Part shown: piece by piece, positions 25,001-32,433 of the stretch
Position numbering within the stretch: the first letter of the stretch is position 1
How the letters are laid out: each line of letters opens with the position of its first letter
Source: Deltaproteobacteria bacterium Ga0077539
GTDB lineage: Bacteria; Myxococcota_A; Polyangia; Polyangiales; Ga0077539
Direction: 5' to 3'
NCBI GenBank assembly: GCA_001465015.1
Contig: LNEO01000195.1
Coordinates: forward strand, 1 to 33,824
Length of the DNA stretch: 33,824 bases
Notes under the pieces: model-generated
What the model was told of the DNA's origin: nothing
Database searches by the model: none
Seen by the model: only the letters and a program-made list of their open reading frames with translations
Translations under genes and position numbers: made by a program

Positions 25001-25540
25001 TCAGCGCCACTCGCTCGCGAGGATCCCGTAGATCGCGTGATCGACGAAGTGGTCGTACAGCCACTCGGTCTGTCGGCTCACGCCCTCGAGCTTGAACCCC
25101 AGCCGCTCGGCCACCTTGCGCGAGCGAGCGTTCTCCGTTGCTGCGCGGATCTCGAGGCGATTGATCCCAAGTGATTGAATGCAATACGTCCCGAGCCCGC
25201 GCACCGCGCGCGTCATCAGCCCCTTGCCTTGCCATCGCTCCGAGAGCCAATAGCCGAGCTCGGTCTTGCGGTTGGACCACTGGACCGTGTGCGTCCCGCT
25301 CATACCAACGAGCTGACCTCGGGAGAAAACGCCCACGTTTACCGACACTCCACGAGCGAACTGCTCGAGACACCCCTGAATGAACAGGGCCGAGTCATTC
25401 ACGGTTCGCGTCGCGTCCACCCACGGCAAGTATCGGCGAAGGTGCGCGCGATTCTCGTCGACCACGGCATACAACAGCGGCGCGTGCCGCGGCTCGAGCA
25501 GCGCGAGGTCGATCGACTCGTCGACGGGAATCCGAAACAC
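25001..25540 (-). CDS. GNAT acetyltransferase, RimJ/RimL type
   Basis: The product is 179 residues from GTG 25540. The features are those of N-terminal or ribosomal-protein acetyltransferases: RYLPWVDATRT near 37-47, GTHTVQWSNRKTELGYWLS (82-100), the acetyl-CoA loop QGKGLMTRA (104-112), and RLEIRAATENARSRKVAERLG (129-148). The enzyme moves an acetyl group from acetyl-CoA to an amine; the target is unknown. The frame stays open far upstream, but that region is the complement of the large kinase gene and has no GNAT features. The GTG start is supported by TACCGT 11 bases upstream on the same strand. Confidence 0.88.
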   Translation of the reverse strand: MFRIPVDESIDLALLEPRHAPLLYAVVDENRAHLRRYLPWVDATRTVNDSALFIQGCLEQFARGVSVNVGVFSRGQLVGMSGTHTVQWSNRKTELGYWLSERWQGKGLMTRAVRGLGTYCIQSLGINRLEIRAATENARSRKVAERLGFKLEGVSRQTEWLYDHFVDHAIYGILASEWR

Positions 25541-25551
25541 TGCGCTTGTCG

Positions 25552-25557
25552 ACGGTA
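25552..25557 (-). promoter_or_regulatory. -10-like box TACCGT before the GNAT gene
   Basis: On the minus strand TACCGT ends 11 bases before the GTG at 25540, with no Shine-Dalgarno sequence. It is the same hexamer as in front of the GST and pip genes, and lies in a 60-base divergent gap. Confidence 0.4.
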
Positions 25558-25600
25558 CAACGATTCGCGCTCGCAGTTGTGCGATACTTGCCCGAGACCC

Positions 25601-28600
25601 TTGAGCACGTCCGACTCGCCACGCGAAGGAGCCGAGGACGCTTCGACGGCCGAGCCGGTCTTCCGAAGCGGTGTGCGCTCGAACGCGAGCGTGCCGCCGG
25701 AGTCGCGCGCATCGTCGCGCCCCTCGCGCGGCGCTCTGGCGCCAGACGAGCCGCTCGAGCCTTTGTCTCTCGACGATCCGGCGCTTTCTCTGCTGCGATT
25801 CACTGACGCACTCGAAGACGAGTCCGTCGCGAATTTCTGGGTGGGCGTCGCGAAATCGACGAACCACAAAGAGCGCGTCGAGGCGGTCGAGCGATGGTGG
25901 TCGTGGGCGTCGCCCACGTCGGTTCCCTTCGCGAACGCGCAGATGATGAGCGACGCAGCGTCGTCGGTGCTGCTCGTGCTCGACGCGCTCGCGCACAGGC
26001 CCGAGCGCACCGCCGCTGCGCCCACCGATGTTCTTCCTGCGCTCGCGCGGGCCATGCGCGCGTGGACGAGGGCGCGAGAGGGCGTGATCGACCCGGCGCT
26101 CGTCGTCGGCGGCGTTCGCGCGTCGATGGTGGCCGTCGCGCGAGGCGCGCCCGAGCCCTCTGCGGCCGAGCGCAACATCCTGTCCAACGCGCTGCGCAAG
26201 TACCTCGAGAAGACCCCTGCGCATTCGGGCAGCGGCGCGCTCCACGCGCTCGCGTCGCTCGACCCAGACGCGCCCGTTCTCGCGCCGTTCGCAGAGTCTC
26301 TCTTGGACCTCCTGCTGCTCGACGCAGACCTCGCGGGCGTCTTCGAGCCCGCGCTCGCCGAGCTCGCGAGGATGCCGTGGTGGCCCAACGCGCTTCGTTG
26401 GGGCTTCGACGGCGTGGGGCGCGCCGCGCTCCGTGCGGCGAGGCTGCTCACCGCGCTCGCGGCCAACCCGAAGCACGTCGAGTCGCTCCCTGAAGCGTCG
26501 CTGCGCGCGGTGCGCGAGGCGATCCCCAAGGGCATCGCGCACGGTCGCTTCTCGGTGTGGTCTCGCACCGCACGCGCAGCGGGGAGGCTCGCGGGAGTGC
26601 TCCCCGGCGTCGCGCCCCTCTTGCAAGCGATGCTCGAGCCCACGAGCGAGCTGACCGTTCGTCGCCGCGCGCACGCCGCGCTCGGCTGCTTGAGCTTCCT
26701 CGCGCCCGACGTGCTCAACGAGCGCCGCGCGGGGCTCGATCACGCGCAGACCGAGCCGTGGCAGCTCGCGGCCCTCGCGGTCTCTCTCCCCGAGCAGGCC
26801 GACGGGATCGACGACAAGTGGACCGACTCGGCGCGCGCCCTTGCCGCCCGCGGCGGACCAGAGACGTGGGCGCAGCTCGCGATCGCGCTGCGAGAGCTGT
26901 CTGTGCGCTCGTCGAACCTCGCGCACGCCTCTGCGGGCATCGCCCTGTCGCTCCGCGCGCTGATCGAACAGTATCGCCCCGCGTCTCCGGCCGAGGGCGA
27001 GCTCGCCGATCGCGCGCACGCGCTCATCGCGCGCGTCGGCGAAGAGGGCGCGCTCTCGCCGTGGCAGCTGCTCGTCGAGGCGGCGAGACGCGCCGCGGAC
27101 GCGCCGGAAGACCCGTCGATCGCTGGCGCTGTCGAAGAGTTCATCGCGCACACCGAGCAGTCTGTCGCCTCCGCGCTCAAGGCCGTCGGGCTCGACCACC
27201 CGAGGGCGGCGACCCGCGCGGGGATCGTCCTCGAAGAGGTGCTCGACCTGGTGATCGACGGAGACGTGCTCGTCGTCGCCGAGCGCATCGCCGACGCCCC
27301 CGCGCGCCGCGCCGCGCTCGACTACGCCGAGGCGCTGCGCGCCAAGCTCCTGCGCACGACGTGGATGGGCATGCGCAGGCCCACGCCCGCGACGGTGACG
27401 TGGCGGCGGTGGCTCTTGCGATCCGCTGCGGTGCTCCCGAAAATCGAGCCGCACACCACGCAGTCACAAGACCGCGACCGGGTGCTTCGCGAGCAGGTGC
27501 TCGAGACGCTCGAGCGTCTGGCGGACGATCCGTCCGTAAAATCGCCGGCGATGCAGCGATACGTCATCAGCACGCTCACCGAGCTGTGCGACACGCTCGA
27601 GGTCGCGCTCGGCGAAGGCGCGGTGCTCTCGGCGCTGGCGTGGATGGCCGTGCGAGGGGGCGAGCTGCCGCTGCACAACCGCGTGCGACGCACCCTCGAG
27701 GGCGTCTCGCACGAGTCGATCGACAAGCTCTACTTCGCGATCGACAAGCTCGCGAAGAACAAGCGTGCAGAGGCGAAGGACCTCGCGGACCTCGCGTCTG
27801 TGGCGGGCGCTCGCTGCCGCGTCGGGTCGCTCACCGGGGCCCTCGCGCAAGTCCTCACCGAGCTCGACCGAAAGAAGCCCGAGGTCCACTGGTCGGGCCT
27901 GCCCAAGTTCGACCTCGCCGTGGTGGCGTCGATCGCTGACAAGCTGAAGCGCGCGAGAGAGCACGCGATCGAGGGGCTCTCCATGAGCGACGTCGCCGCG
28001 GGCGCGCCCTCGGCCGACACCCTCGAAGAGCGCGCGCTCAAGCTCAACCGCGCGCTCACGAGCACGTCGCTCAAGTTCGTGGACTCGGCGCGGCGGGCAG
28101 AGATCGTCGAGCAGTACGTCGCAGACCTCGGCGCGCTCTCCGAAGCGATCGCGTCGGCGTGCGGGCCGGTCTTGGGACCCGTCGTCCGCGCGACGTTGGC
28201 GAGGGCGTTGGTCGCGGTGCGCGCGCAGGCTTCGCAGATCAGCGAGGCGCGCGCAGAGAGCGTTCGATTCATCGGTCGTTTGAAGGTCCTCGGCCCTCTC
28301 GGCTCTGCGGCAGAGGGCGGAATGGCGAGCACCTGGCTGGCCGAGGGACCCGCCCCTGGCAAGCGCGTGGTGGTCAAGCTGTTGCCCTGGGATCGCTACG
28401 AGGGCGGCGACGCCGAGACGACGCGAAGGCTCTTCGAAGGAGAGATGGCGACGCTCGCGGCCGTCGTTCACCCCAACGTGGTCTCGCTGGTCGACGCGGG
28501 GTTCGTCGACGAGGGAGCATACATCGCCGTCGAGCTGATCCCCGGCGCGTCGCTCGAGACGATCTTGCGGGCGGTGGGGCCGATCGACCTCCGGTTCTTG

Positions 28601-29146
28601 CAGTTGATTCTGAGGGACGCCGCCCGCGGACTCGCGCACCTTCACTCGCGCGGGATCATTCACCGCGACGTCAAGCCGGGAAACATCATGGTGCAGCTCG
28701 ACGGCCTCGAAGGCGGGCTCACCGCCGAGAGCCTGGGTCGCGCTCAGTTTGTCCGCGCCGTGGTGATCGATCTCGGCATCGCAGCGGAGATGAACCCCAC
28801 CGAGTCGCGCTCGGCCGAAGAGAACCTCATCGGCACGCCGGGCTACCTCGCCCCCGAGATCGCGCGAGGCCTCGGCGCGGTCTCGGCCGCCCTCGACGTG
28901 TATGCGCTCGGCGTTGTCGCCTTCGAAGCGCTGACGGGCAACAACCCGTACCTCGATGACTGCAGCGAGCTCGCGACGGTGCTCGTTCGGCACGGCACGA
29001 TGCACCTGCCAACCCAACAGCTGCCTCGGTCGGCCAGAGAGCGCGCTGCGTTGGTGGCGTTGCTCGACGAGTCGTGCGCGCTCGACCCGCAGCGGCGGCC
29101 GAGCATGCGAGATTTTCTCACGCGCTGGGTCAACGCCCTGAAGTGA
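25601..29146 (+). CDS. Large protein with C-terminal Ser/Thr kinase domain
   Basis: The product is 1181 residues if TTG 25601 is the start; GTG 25673 is an alternative. Residues up to about 890 are alpha-helical, rich in Ala, Leu and Arg with HEAT/ARM-like helix pairs, and have no enzyme motif I recognise. The kinase occupies about 895-1181: a glycine-rich loop (GPLGSAAEGGMAST), Lys926 in VVVKLLP, HRDVKPGN with Asp1023, DLG at 1057-1059 in place of DFG, and GTPGYLAPE. The span from HRD to DLG is about 15 residues longer than usual. A kinase at the C-terminus with such a long repeat region in front is unusual; most myxobacterial kinases have it first. No membrane segment is visible. TACTTG 10 bases upstream of the TTG is a near-match to the -10-like boxes. 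Confidence 0.82.
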   Translation: MSTSDSPREGAEDASTAEPVFRSGVRSNASVPPESRASSRPSRGALAPDEPLEPLSLDDPALSLLRFTDALEDESVANFWVGVAKSTNHKERVEAVERWWSWASPTSVPFANAQMMSDAASSVLLVLDALAHRPERTAAAPTDVLPALARAMRAWTRAREGVIDPALVVGGVRASMVAVARGAPEPSAAERNILSNALRKYLEKTPAHSGSGALHALASLDPDAPVLAPFAESLLDLLLLDADLAGVFEPALAELARMPWWPNALRWGFDGVGRAALRAARLLTALAANPKHVESLPEASLRAVREAIPKGIAHGRFSVWSRTARAAGRLAGVLPGVAPLLQAMLEPTSELTVRRRAHAALGCLSFLAPDVLNERRAGLDHAQTEPWQLAALAVSLPEQADGIDDKWTDSARALAARGGPETWAQLAIALRELSVRSSNLAHASAGIALSLRALIEQYRPASPAEGELADRAHALIARVGEEGALSPWQLLVEAARRAADAPEDPSIAGAVEEFIAHTEQSVASALKAVGLDHPRAATRAGIVLEEVLDLVIDGDVLVVAERIADAPARRAALDYAEALRAKLLRTTWMGMRRPTPATVTWRRWLLRSAAVLPKIEPHTTQSQDRDRVLREQVLETLERLADDPSVKSPAMQRYVISTLTELCDTLEVALGEGAVLSALAWMAVRGGELPLHNRVRRTLEGVSHESIDKLYFAIDKLAKNKRAEAKDLADLASVAGARCRVGSLTGALAQVLTELDRKKPEVHWSGLPKFDLAVVASIADKLKRAREHAIEGLSMSDVAAGAPSADTLEERALKLNRALTSTSLKFVDSARRAEIVEQYVADLGALSEAIASACGPVLGPVVRATLARALVAVRAQASQISEARAESVRFIGRLKVLGPLGSAAEGGMASTWLAEGPAPGKRVVVKLLPWDRYEGGDAETTRRLFEGEMATLAAVVHPNVVSLVDAGFVDEGAYIAVELIPGASLETILRAVGPIDLRFLQLILRDAARGLAHLHSRGIIHRDVKPGNIMVQLDGLEGGLTAESLGRAQFVRAVVIDLGIAAEMNPTESRSAEENLIGTPGYLAPEIARGLGAVSAALDVYALGVVAFEALTGNNPYLDDCSELATVLVRHGTMHLPTQQLPRSARERAALVALLDESCALDPQRRPSMRDFLTRWVNALK

Positions 29147-29209
29147 GCTCGAGCCGCCCCGATCGAACAGAGAGCGCTCCGACGATCGAGAGAGGGGCGG
29201 GTTTGGCGT

Positions 29210-29215
29210 TACTCT
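29210..29215 (+). promoter_or_regulatory. -10-like box TACTCT before the small lipoprotein gene
   Basis: TACTCT ends 6 bases before the ATG at 29222 and no ribosome site is present. The 75-base gap after the kinase gene holds no other feature. Confidence 0.35.
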
Positions 29216-29221
29216 CGCGTC

Positions 29222-29827
29222 ATGCGTGACCGATTGTGGCGGTGGCTGGCGCAGGGCGCGCTCGTCGCGAGCGGCTGTCAGGGCGGACCCGAAGGGCTCG
29301 TGCGTTGGAGCGCTCGGCCGTGCGTCCCGACGGACGGCGCTGTCCCCGACGGGGGAGACGCGAGCGCCGAGCGCTGTGATCCGCGAGCGAATCGCGTGGC
29401 CAACACCGCGCTTCCCACGCCCAGGCCCGACCCGCGGGTCTTTCGATGCAACGCGCGCGTGACCGGAGAAGGCGTGGCGCGCACGTTCGAGGTGTCGTTT
29501 GTCGCAAACGACCCGCGCGGCGCCAGCCTCACGCTGAGCGGCGCGGCGCTCACCAGCGCGAGCACGATCGGCGTGCCGGTCGCCTCGTGCGTCGTGACCG
29601 TCACCGAAGGAGGCAGGTCTGCCACTGGAGACTGCGGCGGCCAGTGCTCGGTGACCATCACCTCGTACGCCGAAGCGTCGCGCACGATCTCGGGACGACT
29701 CTCGTGCACAGCAATGCGCGAGAGCGGCGCGAGCGCACAGTGGCAGATCGCCAACGCCGAGGGCGTACCGGGAATGGCTGCCGACTTCTCTCTCGCGAAC
29801 TGCGAGCCGCCGTCAGCCGCGCGGTAG
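29222..29827 (+). CDS. Small cysteine-containing lipoprotein, unknown function
   Basis: The product is 201 residues. A signal peptide with lipobox VASGC (Cys19) is followed by a linker with PTDGAVPDGGDAS. The mature part is predicted to be beta-rich (ARTFEVSFVANDPRGASLTL, ASCVVTVTEGG, CSVTITSYAEASRTISGRL) with about eight further cysteines that may form disulfides outside the cytoplasm. I recognise no domain. The ATG at 29222 is clear from the signal peptide. Downstream, after 30 bases, comes an unknown protein gene on the same strand. Confidence 0.72.
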   Translation: MRDRLWRWLAQGALVASGCQGGPEGLVRWSARPCVPTDGAVPDGGDASAERCDPRANRVANTALPTPRPDPRVFRCNARVTGEGVARTFEVSFVANDPRGASLTLSGAALTSASTIGVPVASCVVTVTEGGRSATGDCGGQCSVTITSYAEASRTISGRLSCTAMRESGASAQWQIANAEGVPGMAADFSLANCEPPSAAR

Positions 29828-29857
29828 ACGACAGCGAACCTCCGAGAGGCTACAGAC

Positions 29858-30445
29858 GTGGGAAGCGATCTATTTCGTGTGCGTGTAATCAGTCGTCGCG
29901 GCCCCGTCCTGCACGCGCGCTACAAGATCGTCCACCCGGACGTCTTCGCCGTCGAGGACACAAAGAACATCGCGCTGCAGACGCTCACGGACTCCTTCTG
30001 GAAGTGCCGCGAAGGGTATCTCTGGGACGTCCCGGAGCCGGTTCGCAAGAAGGCCGAGACGCTCGCCGACGGGCATCCTCGAAGAGCGCTGCTCGAGCGC
30101 TGGCTGACCATGGCGCACGGCCAAGAGGTCGAGCTCACGCCCGAAGAGTACGCGTCGCTCACGCTCGCTCGCACCGCAGAGGGGTCTCGCTATTCGAGCT
30201 GGGGTCAGTCGAACGGGCGCTACACGGCGACGCTGCCGACAGACTACCGCGGCTTCGTCGCCGAAGCGGCTCGCGCGATCGCGTCGGTGAGCCTCGCGGA
30301 CCCACGAAATCATCCGCGAGCTGCGGGCGGGCCCGACCCCGAGGTGACGCTCGTGATCACCGTCGCCGATGGCCTCGTGCTCCATCACCTGTTTACGGGG
30401 CTCGAGTGGGACTCGCGGGTGTACGATTTCGAGGGATATCTCTGA
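29858..30445 (+). CDS. Hypothetical protein
   Basis: The product is 195 residues from GTG 29858, which has GAGAGG 8 bases upstream as a ribosome site. No signal peptide or membrane segment is present, so it should be cytoplasmic. I recognise no domain; the N-terminus is strand-like (DLFRVRVISRRGPVLHARYK) and the C-terminus ends in DSRVYDFEGYL. Cys, Trp and Tyr content is ordinary for a small globular protein. Its last 53 bases overlap the 3' end of the kinase gene on the opposite strand. Both frames look like genuine coding sequence, so I keep both. Confidence 0.65.
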   Translation: MGSDLFRVRVISRRGPVLHARYKIVHPDVFAVEDTKNIALQTLTDSFWKCREGYLWDVPEPVRKKAETLADGHPRRALLERWLTMAHGQEVELTPEEYASLTLARTAEGSRYSSWGQSNGRYTATLPTDYRGFVAEAARAIASVSLADPRNHPRAAGGPDPEVTLVITVADGLVLHHLFTGLEWDSRVYDFEGYL

Positions 30446-31709
30446 GCGCGCTCGCCTGCGAATACGCGATCAGCGCGAGCGTCACCAGCGCCACGAGCAC
30501 CGCGACGATCGTCATCGTGCGCGGCTTTCTGGCGGGGGGCGACGCCTCGCGCTTCTCTTCGATGGCGGGTTCGACCGGCGCGATGCTCGGCGGCGCGGCG
30601 TTCGAAGGGGGCATGTCGCGCATCGTCGTGGCGAGCTCGAGCGGCAGCTCGTGAAACCTGCCCGCGCCCGTCGTCGCGAGCGGGACATGGTCGTCTGTCG
30701 CGACGAGCTCGGGGCTCGTGGAGTCTCGAGCGGCAATGGAGGCAGCCGCTCGAGACGCGGAGTGGCCGCCGCTACTGTTTGCACCAGGCTCGACAGCGCC
30801 CTGCCCGATCGCCTGGTCGCCGAGGTAGCGATGAACGTCCTCGACCAGCTCCGCGGCGGACGGATAGCGATCGTCGGGGTTTGCGCGGAGGCAGCGCATC
30901 ACGATCGCTGCGAACTCGGGGTCGATCTCTGGCAGCGCGTCGACGATCGGAATGACGTCGCCTCGGCAGATGTGCACGAACATCTCGCGCAGGTTCGTCG
31001 AAGGCATGGGCAGCTCCCCGGTCGCGCACTCGTAGAGCACCACGCCGATGGCCCACACGTCTCCTCGCGCGTCGCCCTCGCTGTCGCTGCGCGCCCGCTC
31101 GGGCGAGAGGTACGCTGGCGTCCCCACGATCACGCCAGCCGCGGTGATCTTGTCGCTCGAGCGGGTCGTTCCGAAGTGAACCGACGCCTTCGAGAGCCCG
31201 AAGTCGAGGATCTTCGGCGTCGTGGCGTCGCCAGGACCGTCGACGAGAAACACGTTCTCTGGCTTGAAATCCCGGTGCGCGATGCCCCGACTGTGCGCGA
31301 CCGCGAGCGCCGACAGCACCGGCAAGAGCAGCTCGAGCGTGCGGCGCGCGGGCATCACGCCATCGCGAACGAGCATCGCAGAGAGCGGCTCGCCGACGAG
31401 CAGCTCTTGCACCATCCAGGGCCCGTCCGCGCTGTCGCCAACGTCGAGCACGTCGACGACGTTCGGGTGGCGCACGCGATTGGCCGTCTTGGCCTCGCGA
31501 AAGAAGCGCTTCTTCGAAGTGTCGTCGCCCGCGAACTCGGGCTTGAGGACCTTGATCGCGACCTCTCGGTTGAGCAGCTCGTTGACCGCTCGATAGACTC
31601 GTCCGCTGCCGCCCTCGCCGATCTTCTCGATCAGACGGTACTTTTCCCCAACCAGTTCGCCAGGCCGTGGCCCTGTTTGTCCGTCGATCACGCGCTCAGC
31701 GCTTTCCAC
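30393..31709 (-). CDS. Membrane-anchored Ser/Thr protein kinase
   Basis: The product is 438 residues from GTG 31709; GTG 31691 is an alternative start. The Hanks-type kinase domain comes first (about 24-297): GEGGSG at 31-36, Lys53 in VAIKVLKP, HRDFKPEN with Asp147, DFG at 169-171, GTPAYLSPERA, and GDVWAIGVVLYE. All catalytic residues are present. A Ser/Ala/Pro-rich juxtamembrane region follows, then one membrane helix (TMTIVAVLVALVTLALIAYS) near the C-terminus and a short tail, so the kinase faces the cytoplasm. There are no PASTA or other sensor domains. TAGGGT lies upstream as a promoter candidate, with an AG-rich leader. Confidence 0.9.
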   Translation of the reverse strand: MESAERVIDGQTGPRPGELVGEKYRLIEKIGEGGSGRVYRAVNELLNREVAIKVLKPEFAGDDTSKKRFFREAKTANRVRHPNVVDVLDVGDSADGPWMVQELLVGEPLSAMLVRDGVMPARRTLELLLPVLSALAVAHSRGIAHRDFKPENVFLVDGPGDATTPKILDFGLSKASVHFGTTRSSDKITAAGVIVGTPAYLSPERARSDSEGDARGDVWAIGVVLYECATGELPMPSTNLREMFVHICRGDVIPIVDALPEIDPEFAAIVMRCLRANPDDRYPSAAELVEDVHRYLGDQAIGQGAVEPGANSSGGHSASRAAASIAARDSTSPELVATDDHVPLATTGAGRFHELPLELATTMRDMPPSNAAPPSIAPVEPAIEEKREASPPARKPRTMTIVAVLVALVTLALIAYSQASALRDIPRNRTPASPTRAP

Positions 31710-31737
31710 CCCACTCGCTCTCGCGGTGAGAGCTCGT

Positions 31738-31743
31738 ACCCTA
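31738..31743 (-). promoter_or_regulatory. -10-like box TAGGGT before the kinase gene
   Basis: On the minus strand TAGGGT lies 28 bases before GTG 31709, leaving a leader of about 20 bases that contains GAGAG. It is the same hexamer as in front of the VWA lipoprotein gene. Confidence 0.35.
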
Positions 31744-31802
31744 TCGCAGCGCCGCTCGTCGCGATACCGCAATCAAAGCGAACACACAGCGCGGTTTGCT
31801 CG

Positions 31803-31820
31803 GTGATCACAGTGTAGGAT
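31803..31820 (+). promoter_or_regulatory. Palindrome and -10-like box before gene 31828
   Basis: GTGATCAC (31803-31810) is a perfect 8-bp palindrome. TAGGAT (31815-31820) follows 4 bases later and ends 7 bases before the ATG, with no Shine-Dalgarno sequence. The palindrome could be a repressor or activator site. Confidence 0.38.
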
Positions 31821-31827
31821 TCGTCCC

Positions 31828-32400
31828 ATGGGTGCGGCAGAACTCAGCGCGGCGATCAAGGGCGGAGTGTGGCGATCGCAGATCGCGGCGCTCGAGCAGC
31901 TCCGGTGGAAAGAGCGTGTACGCCCGGCGCTTCCGGAGGGCGCTCGAGCGCTCCTCGACGATCCTCCTTCGATCCTCGAGTGGGTGCCGATCGAACACCC
32001 GATCGCCGTGTGCGCGACGATCGAGCGCTTGTATGGCGCTGACGAGGTTGTTCGATTCGGGACGACGGCGACCGTCGGCATCCTCGAGACCTCGCTCAAG
32101 CCCGTCTTGCAGGGGATCTTCGCGGTCTTCGGCGCAAAGCCGAGCAGCTTGTTCGGTCGCGCGGACCTCGTGGTCAAAGCGATCACCCGCGGCGTCAGCG
32201 CGAGCTACAAGACGCTCGGGGACCGCGCAGGCGAGTCCGAGTTCGTCGTCGATCACCATGACGTGCACGCGGCGTACTGGCGCCTGTGGCAGGGCAGCCT
32301 CGTGCACGGATTCACGCTGTGTCGCTGCGTGGGCACCGTGGGCATCCCAGTGGTGCTCGACGGCGGCCGCCGCGCCCGCTTTCACTTCCGTTGGGACTGA
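31828..32400 (+). CDS. Hypothetical protein, possibly DUF2378/TIGR02265-like
   Basis: The product is 190 residues, with no signal peptide or membrane helix. The layout of an N-terminal helical part, a PIEHPIAVCATIERLYG segment, an ILETSLKPVLQGIFAVFG helix and a C-terminal strand region (SLVHGFTLCRCVGTVGIPVV) reminds me of the Myxococcales-specific DUF2378 family, which has about 180-200 residues. This match is weak and from memory. The ATG at 31828 is supported by the box 7 bases upstream. It is divergent from the membrane kinase gene, with 118 bases between starts. Confidence 0.7.
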   Translation: MGAAELSAAIKGGVWRSQIAALEQLRWKERVRPALPEGARALLDDPPSILEWVPIEHPIAVCATIERLYGADEVVRFGTTATVGILETSLKPVLQGIFAVFGAKPSSLFGRADLVVKAITRGVSASYKTLGDRAGESEFVVDHHDVHAAYWRLWQGSLVHGFTLCRCVGTVGIPVVLDGGRRARFHFRWD

Positions 32401-32433
32401 GTGACGATCGCTGCTGCGAGAGGTGCTTGTCCG

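Noticed and set aside
25541..27454. Upstream extension of the GNAT frame to an 817-residue protein.
   Set aside because: The extra part is the complement of the large kinase gene, Arg-rich without motifs. The GNAT fold is complete from 25540, where a -10-like box precedes the GTG.
29222..30445. The two small neighbouring genes as a toxin-antitoxin or effector-immunity pair.
   Set aside because: The first is a lipoprotein and the second has a separate ribosome site and no toxin or antitoxin motif; nothing beyond size and adjacency supports the idea.
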